Assembly (NCBI GenBank): GCA_965153355.1
Contig: OZ231128.1
Location: 13,950,001 to 14,014,000, forward strand
Direction: 5' to 3'
DNA length: 64,000 bases
Origin: Flaccisagitta enflata
Lineage: Eukaryota > Chaetognatha > Sagittoidea > Aphragmophora
How positions within the stretch are numbered: the stretch's first letter is position 1; each line of letters opens with the position of its first letter. Shown here piece after piece: positions 56,503-64,000 of this stretch. The notes beneath the pieces are model-generated. The model made no database searches and was not told the origin of the DNA. It worked only from the letters and a program-made list of their open reading frames with translations. The translations under genes were made by a program, and so were the position numbers.

Positions 56503-56510
56503 ATATAAAT
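56503..56510 (+). promoter_or_regulatory. TATA-like box upstream of PolB
   Basis: TATATAAA, 265 bp before the polymerase ATG; longer spacing than at the other genes, so a 5'UTR of about 230 bp is implied if used. Confidence 0.3.
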
Positions 56511-56767
56511 GTGTACTGCGTGTAAAATGGATTAAAAATATAACCCTACCACACTGGAATTTGAAGTTTTTAATTGAAGTGAATTCACTGTTTTATTAAC
56601 AGATATGACATGAATGAAAAAAAAGTAAAAATTCTCACCATGATGAACTTTAATGACACCAGTTGGAAAGGAGACTTTGGCATCGCCATTCGTTTTCTCT
56701 AAGATCGTTTTCGCCGTTTGACGTTTGTTTCTGAAAAAAAAATGCACAGTGCGCCAAAACGCTAAAA

Positions 56768-59700
56768 ATGAGTGCATTAACAAACGACCAAATAAACTCT
56801 GTAATCCGCAGTGACTTGAATAGCTCTGTAGCTATAAATGACTACTCCCCAGAGTTATTTGATTTAGCAAGGGACCATTGGGAAAATGTGAGGAATCAAG
56901 TAACTCTCTCATCTAATATGATATGCTCAGAAGTATCATTTAGACTATCATCTCATAGGCCAGATCCAACGATACTTAACTTCTGGCCTGCAACCCTTGA
57001 TTTATGCCCATTTTTGTTTCGGTACTTAAAGGGCATATTTCATGAGCATTTCATAAAAAAAAGAAAAGCGTGGAGAGTGAATTTCAGCCCATCAATAGCC
57101 ATAATCTCTTTGGTAAATCAGACTCAGAATTTTATCTGGGCCTCGAGAAGCAATAACCAGGCTTTGCCGGTTAGTTTTTTGATCCATAATCAACAAACCT
57201 TTACACACTTTTTCGATGTCATACTAAGACAATACAATCTCTTAGCCTCTTTAGAGAGATCTGTGATAGAATTGGAGAAAAACTACGACGATGGACTTGT
57301 CTGTCCTATGACTCTTGTGTTTCACATCACAGTGGAGAGTGGAAGAATATTTGGCAATGATCATTGGTACATTGATTGGGGAATTAGCAAAAACAAATGT
57401 AAAAATGAGGAAAACTGCCAACAAAATAAATGTGTATGGCTGAGTCTAAGTTGTGTGTACACAGTGAAAGGACGTAAGATTGAAAAAAGAAATGTGAGAC
57501 AAAAAAAGATGGGCACTCCTCATAAAAGAATTGCCATGAAATTGGAAAATGGGTTTAAGAAATGGTTGGTGGCTAAAAAAAATGAGGGTCACCCTTATAC
57601 TGAATGGAAGGCAGATAAAGGACTGCCAGAAGAATATTTGCCATTGTTAGAGCGTTATTTGGAGTCAAACATTGTCTTGATACATGAAAAAGAAGTTGGA
57701 ATGAAAAAAATCATGTATGATTCAATAGAAAAAACTGAAAACATGAAAAAAACTTTTTCGGCAGAATTTGTCTCCAATGGTAATTACAAAGATTGCGTAT
57801 ATTTTTTAACAAAAAACAATAATCATGTAAACATTATCACAGATTTGGATGCATACATGAAAAAATACCATTGTGTGCACTGTGGACGGTGCTTTGCCAC
57901 CAAAACTAATTTGATGGAACATCGCGTTAAGAAAGTTTGTGAAAAAAAAAGATTTGGTGGAGAAAAGTTGGTACAGTTTAAATATTCTTTGGAGAAATGT
58001 GTGGAGGATATAGAGGAATTGAAAAATGCCCCAATTACGCGAGATTTAAAGTATGGTCACATTTTGGTAAATGGGACAAGTTCGGGACCCGTCTCAGTTG
58101 TGATGAAAACAAAGTTGAAAAACAATGACAGCCTCACAACAAAAAAGGAATTTGCTACCCTTAAAGAGGGTGTAAATTATGTCATAAAATTTGGAGCACT
58201 GTGCAGTGTTCATGTTCTTGGAGAGCGTATGGGAAGTAATGTGATGTTCCTAAGAGAGCTTGAATCAATGTTAAATGAGTACGCCAGTTGCGACAAGAAC
58301 AATATTGACACAAAAAAGTTGACCAAATTGAAAGCAATCAAAATGGACGTTTTAAAGTATATGGGAACGTACGACTATTATGTCTCGGTTGGCACTACAG
58401 ATTGTAGATTGCCAAGTTCTTTCATGTACGAGCTGCTTTCACAGTTAAGCTGTGTCCACAAATCAGAGGACATAAGCACAAGATTTGAGAAAAATATGTT
58501 GCAGACGGTAAATGTTAAGAAATACCCAGTGAAATTTATAATGTTAAATAACTTCGCTCCCTGCTTCTCTGATAAGGTAGCCGAAAGCAATCAGTTTCAA
58601 CTCTTTGAAAATTGTGTTCAAATTTTTAAAAATGATTTAAATCTGAACATAGTTGGTTACGAGAGCGCTACCAGGGTAGGTCGAGTTCTTTCTGGCAATT
58701 GTCTAACAGAAATTCAGAAGAACATGTTCTATTCCCCATCTGAAGCATTTTACAATGAAGTGGATACCAATTATATATCATGCGGACTGTTAAATGCAAA
58801 GAAAACAGCGATTGACATTGATGGCACTTTGAAAAGTGCCATCGCCATTGACATGGAAAAGTACTACTCATCAATATACATGTCAGATTGTCAAAGGTTT
58901 TTACTAACGGGCTTGCCGAGAGAATATACAAAAGAAGGCACTTACTTTGTAGCCAAGCGAAGTAGGAGAGGGAAAACGTTCAGTAACATGGTGATTAACG
59001 CTATTGAGGTGGGCTGCGGCTCCTCAGGGTCTATAAGCGCTCTTAATGGCAAAGAATGTAAAAAGTTTGGTTTCTTTTTTGACGCGGTGATGGACGTCGG
59101 AGGCGCTGATGTCTTTATCGAATGCAATGGATGTTTTATGCACTCGCATAATACAGAATGTCATTCTAGTAATGTCAGTGATGAGCACAAAATGGCCTGT
59201 GATGTCTGCAGGACCAACGATGCACCTAGGGATGAAAAACACCCAGGAGAAAGTTTAAGGCCACGCCTTTGGCGTCTAAAAACAAATGAACAGAGAAGCT
59301 CCGCTCATCCAATGAAACAAAACATGAGTTATGACGACGTACACAATGAAACTGAGCGAAAAGTGCAGTTGATGTACGAGAAAACAGGCAAAAAAGTCGT
59401 GAGCATATACGAATGCGACCTTCTGTATTTCTGGCTGAAAAATACAGAACATTTTTTCTCCCATTTTGGCATTCCTTTGAGGGAAGAATGTCGCGGGATA
59501 CAGTTTGCTACATTTGTAGAACAATTGACAATGGAGCGGTTTCCCTTGACAAAGTATGGAAAGTTGACCGAGCAGAAGATTGTCAAAGCTATTTCAGAGG
59601 GAGATTTGAACGGGTTTGTAAAATGTTCGGCCAAATGTGGCCCAAAGTCTCGGACCAATTTGGGAATACATACCCCTTTTTTTTACAAAAACTCAGAGGG

Positions 59701-60658
59701 AGAGACTGAACGGAGCTACGAAGTGTCACAGAAAATAGTCTCTACCATCTTATTGAGAGAACTATTGACAAATGAATCAATGCCCGATTTTGAAGTAATT
59801 TCAATTGATTCCATTTTTGAATATCAAGTTTGTGGAAAGAACCCGTTCTCAAAGTTAAGAGAACCATTTTTCTCTGCTCTACAAAAGCACAAGGATCAAA
59901 AGGGATTTGTCAGTTTTAGCAAAAGTTGCATAAACAACGCAATCGGTTGTTATGGATTAAACTCTTCCCGGTTCAAAAGAAGCTATATCATGGATGAAGT
60001 CGAGGTACAAGAACTGCAAACATTGCATTTGCTCTCACATGGAACTAAGATCAATGATCAAAAGAGGCTTTTCCATTTTGTATCCAACGCACAAACGGTC
60101 AATCTGAGAGCGATTCATATGAGTCTAGTTGCCACTGGCATCGCTAAAATGCTAAACTTTTCGCTTCAATTCAAACATTGGTTTTTGACAGAATTTTTAC
60201 GAACTAACACAGATGGCTCTATCTATGGCTTTGTGAAGCCATTTAGCGATGACATATTGAATACAAGTCGCCTAACCAGTGTAATACTTGATAGCAATTT
60301 AAGAATGAAGTTGGACATCAACTCAGCTATGGCTTTTTTGGCTTTTAAAAAGCGTCATTTCAAGGATTTGGGAGTGTGTCCCAATCACGAATCTGACTAT
60401 TTGAAAGATCTTGTGCAATCTCGCGTCTTTTATCAAAGACCATGCTGTCTGTGGTACACTGTTCAGAATGTGTCTATCAACTGTAAATTGGAATTCCTAG
60501 CAAACAAGGGCATTATTTACTCAGTGAATAAACTAAGTCTCTTTAATGCCCAGACCAAGAGCTATTATATAAAGTCTGGGGGGAGATTTGACGAGTTTCT
60601 TGTACATATAGAAAGTTTGTCATTGCACGATTTAAATATGGAAATAAAGAATCTGTGA
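56768..60658 (+). CDS. Protein-primed family B DNA polymerase of Polinton
   Basis: Single 1,296-residue exon, within the usual 1,000-1,300. Residues 1-365 form a divergent N-terminal region; a C2H2-type finger (CVHCGRCFATKTNLMEH) starts at C369. Palm motif A is IDMEKYYSSIY (D695), motif B is KSCINNAIGCYG (K1052, Y1062, G1063), and motif C is TNTDGSIYG (N1147, D1149), where the family normally has D-T-D-S. A GCFMHSHNTEC segment, like the GC-x-WHG-x-x-C block of Polinton polymerases, lies here after motif A, followed by VVSIYECD. Exonuclease motifs could not be assigned and may be lost. Role: replication of the linear element from a protein primer. One catalytic Asp of each palm motif is kept, so loss of activity is not proven. 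Confidence 0.85.
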   Translation: MSALTNDQINSVIRSDLNSSVAINDYSPELFDLARDHWENVRNQVTLSSNMICSEVSFRLSSHRPDPTILNFWPATLDLCPFLFRYLKGIFHEHFIKKRKAWRVNFSPSIAIISLVNQTQNFIWASRSNNQALPVSFLIHNQQTFTHFFDVILRQYNLLASLERSVIELEKNYDDGLVCPMTLVFHITVESGRIFGNDHWYIDWGISKNKCKNEENCQQNKCVWLSLSCVYTVKGRKIEKRNVRQKKMGTPHKRIAMKLENGFKKWLVAKKNEGHPYTEWKADKGLPEEYLPLLERYLESNIVLIHEKEVGMKKIMYDSIEKTENMKKTFSAEFVSNGNYKDCVYFLTKNNNHVNIITDLDAYMKKYHCVHCGRCFATKTNLMEHRVKKVCEKKRFGGEKLVQFKYSLEKCVEDIEELKNAPITRDLKYGHILVNGTSSGPVSVVMKTKLKNNDSLTTKKEFATLKEGVNYVIKFGALCSVHVLGERMGSNVMFLRELESMLNEYASCDKNNIDTKKLTKLKAIKMDVLKYMGTYDYYVSVGTTDCRLPSSFMYELLSQLSCVHKSEDISTRFEKNMLQTVNVKKYPVKFIMLNNFAPCFSDKVAESNQFQLFENCVQIFKNDLNLNIVGYESATRVGRVLSGNCLTEIQKNMFYSPSEAFYNEVDTNYISCGLLNAKKTAIDIDGTLKSAIAIDMEKYYSSIYMSDCQRFLLTGLPREYTKEGTYFVAKRSRRGKTFSNMVINAIEVGCGSSGSISALNGKECKKFGFFFDAVMDVGGADVFIECNGCFMHSHNTECHSSNVSDEHKMACDVCRTNDAPRDEKHPGESLRPRLWRLKTNEQRSSAHPMKQNMSYDDVHNETERKVQLMYEKTGKKVVSIYECDLLYFWLKNTEHFFSHFGIPLREECRGIQFATFVEQLTMERFPLTKYGKLTEQKIVKAISEGDLNGFVKCSAKCGPKSRTNLGIHTPFFYKNSEGETERSYEVSQKIVSTILLRELLTNESMPDFEVISIDSIFEYQVCGKNPFSKLREPFFSALQKHKDQKGFVSFSKSCINNAIGCYGLNSSRFKRSYIMDEVEVQELQTLHLLSHGTKINDQKRLFHFVSNAQTVNLRAIHMSLVATGIAKMLNFSLQFKHWFLTEFLRTNTDGSIYGFVKPFSDDILNTSRLTSVILDSNLRMKLDINSAMAFLAFKKRHFKDLGVCPNHESDYLKDLVQSRVFYQRPCCLWYTVQNVSINCKLEFLANKGIIYSVNKLSLFNAQTKSYYIKSGGRFDEFLVHIESLSLHDLNMEIKNL

Positions 60659-60661
60659 TAT

Positions 60662-61055
60662 TGTATCAATTTACCCTTTTTATTTATTTTCAGATGAAAA
60701 ATCAAAAGAAAAATGAAAAATGACAATGAATTTGAGAAGACGAGGCGCAACACTGATCGTTGAGAGAAAAAAAAACTACAAAAGAAGTGATAACAAATCC
60801 GCGAATAACGAAATAAGGATTGAGGCGCCTGGATAGCGAATATCAGTACGCGTTTTGAGTCACAAAAGAGATGTCAGGGATTACAATTAGACCAATTACA
60901 TTATTACCCAACCATCAAATAGGACACGTTAAGGGATGTGGCGCAGGCAAATAAGCGTTTACGATAGTAAATGAGCGTTATAGACTGACGGACCAAAATC
61001 ATGAATGCGTTGGGGATTATGCATAAGTGATCATAAAAAATCCCATATTTGTAAC
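60662..61055. other. Right flank of PolB, no gene recognised
   Basis: No terminal inverted repeat recognised by comparison with 42-45 kb. Confidence 0.4.
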
Positions 61056-61057
61056 TA

Positions 61058-61290
61058 ATTACGTCCTGTGTTGCAATGGCTGGTCCGGCATGATGGGGTC
61101 TGGGTTCGCATGGAGGGGAAAGTAGCGCAACCACAATCCAAGCAAAGTGGCTGGTCCCACGACCTGAGGAGCTGGTGGAATCCAGCGAAATTCCTCCTCT
61201 GGGGAGAATTCGTATTTCGCCTTGATGTCGAGTTTCTCTTGATGCGACTTCGCTTGCCATTGCGCCTTGGTCATCTTCTTGATTGGTGCC
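61058..61290 (-). CDS. Possible 3' exon of the helicase gene
   Basis: Minus strand: acceptor ACACACTAG ends at 61291; the frame includes KKMTKAQWQAKSHQEKLDIK and SPEEEFRWIPPAP. It either ends at a GTCGTG donor after 61164 or runs on to the TAA at 61058-61060. Codon use looks genuine. Linking it to the SF3 exons rests on strand, order and proximity only. Confidence 0.4.
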
Positions 61291-61339
61291 CTAGTGTGTA
61301 GCAGAGGAAAAGAGAGGATTAGATGCATCAAAATGTATT

Positions 61340-61465
61340 AAAGAGATGGACAGACAGACCGACGGACCGACGGACCGATGGAATAACAAGCCAGTGGGCG
61401 GAAGGATGGACGGATGGATAGACGGACCAACCGACTGACAAAACGGATTGTAGAGTGGCGTATAT
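61340..61465 (+). mobile_element. Helentron/HINE-like 3' fragment
   Basis: (GACGGACC)n, GACGGACCAACCGACTGACA and GGATTGTAGAGTGGCGTA; the palindrome has decayed. Confidence 0.5.
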
Positions 61466-61699
61466 TAGAATAATATATATATAGAGTAAAACGGGGGCAA
61501 TAGTTATAAAAAACCAGGCCAGACCAAGCCATTTCTCTCATTTTAGTTTAAAACCAGGCCAGACCAGGCCATTTTTTTTTCATTTTAGTCTAAACTATTT
61601 CATTTTCATGTATGCCTTTACCTGAGGTTGAGTTGGTAGCACCGACACTCCAACGCGCGAAGTTCGCGAGAATTGGGCGCATGCTCCTCGAGGGAGTGA

Positions 61700-62135
61700 T
61701 TTGAGGTGACTATTGGCAAGATTTGAGAATCACCGGGCCAATTATAAGAAATATGTTTACTCTCTGTGACATTAGTTATACATCTCTATGTAGGAATTTT
61801 CAGTTGCGCGCTACGCGACTCTACACCCCGCTATGTAGGTCCGTTGGTCGGGTGGTTGGTTGGTTGGTTGGTTGGTTGGTCCCCGTTTTATTTTATTGGC
61901 GTTTTTGAGATTTTTTAGAATGTGGCTCCTGCCCAAATGCCCTGGTGACCTTCTCCAGCACTGCTCCTGCCCATCCACACGCGAATGTGGTAGCAGTGTA
62001 TCCGGCCTTGTTGTAGCTAGGGAGTAATTACAAAATTCCTATATGGAGATGTATAACTAATGTCACAGAGAGTAAACACATTTCTCATAATTGGCCCAAT
62101 GAATCTCAAATCTTGCCGATGGTCTTGAAGGGGGC
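61700..62135. repeat. Foldback pair interrupted by a HINE-like element
   Basis: GGCAAGATTTGAGAATCACC ... TACATCTCTATGTAGGAATT at 61716-61798 is mirrored at 62032-62120 (GGAGATGTATAACTAATGTC). The 61798-62014 element sits exactly between the arms. Confidence 0.8.
61798..62014 (-). mobile_element. Helentron/HINE-like element
   Basis: CAGTTGCGCGCTACGCGACTCT then ACACCCCGCTATGTAGG, (GGTT)n, GTGGCTCCTGCCCAAATGCC and GTGTATCCGGCCTTGTT. About 217 bp, complete. Confidence 0.85.
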
Positions 62136-62190
62136 GCTCCTCTTGGATGAGGCCCGTCCTTTTTTGTTTATCGCGAAGGTGGAACCTTTT

Positions 62191-62450
<260 letters not shown>

Positions 62451-62623
62451 GAATGGGGGAGGGTAGAGGGGAAATAAGGAGTGTGGGGAAAAAGATCACA
62501 ATTGAGATAATAATTTTGAATATTCCAGGTGTAAATATGAGTATGTGATTTACATGTTATTGTAAATGGGTAAAAAATCTAAAGTATTGTACTATGAAAT
62601 AAAAGCTTTGGAAAACCTCTTAC

Positions 62624-63855
<1,232 letters not shown>

Positions 63856-63896
63856 CTGAGTAATAAGCGGGAACAAATAACGTGAGATGAAAATAT

Positions 63897-63935
63897 TGTT
63901 GCGGACGGGTGGGCAGGGGCAGCTGTATGCATAAC
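63897..63935 (+). mobile_element. Helentron/HINE-like fragment
   Basis: ATTGTTGCGGACGGGTGGGCAGGGGCAGC, matching the 5' module of the 12583 copy, inside the presumed first visible intron of the helicase gene. Confidence 0.45.
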
Positions 63936-64000
63936 ACAAACACATGGATACAAATAAAAAACTCCAAAAACGCCCATTTTCCACATTTGTATTCACGTTC

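Larger units (their letters stand above)
44853..60658 (+). mobile_element. Maverick/Polinton (adintovirus-like) element
   Basis: This block carries the defining Polinton set on one strand: FtsK/HerA-type packaging ATPase, retroviral-type integrase, double-jelly-roll major capsid protein and protein-primed family B polymerase, with small basic and acidic proteins between. Its length of about 16 kb matches the family's usual 15-20 kb. Borders are approximate: I did not find the long terminal inverted repeats or a 6-bp target duplication, and no adenain-like protease was recognised. Spliced core genes, repeats inside introns and an apparent frameshift indicate a long-resident copy. It may extend to the right to include the minus-strand helicase gene. 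Confidence 0.9.

Overview
The window is eukaryotic, almost certainly metazoan, and looks like the genome of a marine invertebrate; I cannot name the species. The evidence is spliced exons with GT/AG borders and animal-type genes: an unkempt-family CCCH exon, an immunoglobulin-domain exon and an XK-related membrane protein. Much of the DNA is simple repeats ((GA)n runs of up to about 345 bp, (CA)n, (CAA)n, (TTG)n), minisatellites and palindromic MITEs. There are two assembly gaps (N runs) and no prokaryotic features.

Layout. 1-3.6 kb: degenerate direct repeats, two minisatellites and two short interspersed elements. 3.6-5.8 kb: an intronless gene joining an XK-related membrane domain to SRCR-like and C-type-lectin-like ectodomains; its last codons and stop lie inside a Tc1/mariner-like MITE. 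6-43 kb: mostly repeats, with one unkempt exon near 16.5 kb, one Ig exon near 30.6 kb and a possible terminal exon near 35.7 kb. A Helentron/HINE-like family (a 3' palindrome AGTCGCGTG/CACGCGACT next to GTCC/GGAC microsatellite) recurs about 14 times over the window.

44.9-60.7 kb: a Maverick/Polinton (adintovirus-like) element with all genes on the + strand. In order these are a packaging ATPase (P-loop split by a satellite-filled intron), small ORFs, a retroviral-type integrase, a one-span membrane protein, a possible penton-like protein, several charged proteins, an eight-exon double-jelly-roll major capsid protein (MCP), a protamine-like basic protein and a long protein-primed family B DNA polymerase. 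ATPase, integrase, MCP and polymerase make the assignment secure. I did not find an adenain-type protease or the terminal inverted repeats.

61-64 kb, minus strand, converging on the polymerase and running off the right edge: exons of a parvovirus NS1-like superfamily 3 helicase gene. One intron of this gene is exactly a 209-bp transposon plus its 4-bp target duplication, a clear case of an intron created by transposon insertion. A Polinton polymerase beside an NS1-type helicase recalls the gene mix of bidnaviruses, although chance adjacency is possible.

The Polinton genes would together package (ATPase), enclose (MCP, penton-like), condense (basic proteins), replicate (PolB) and integrate (integrase) a linear DNA. 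Introns, repeats inside introns and one apparent frameshift suggest a resident, possibly domesticated or decaying copy.
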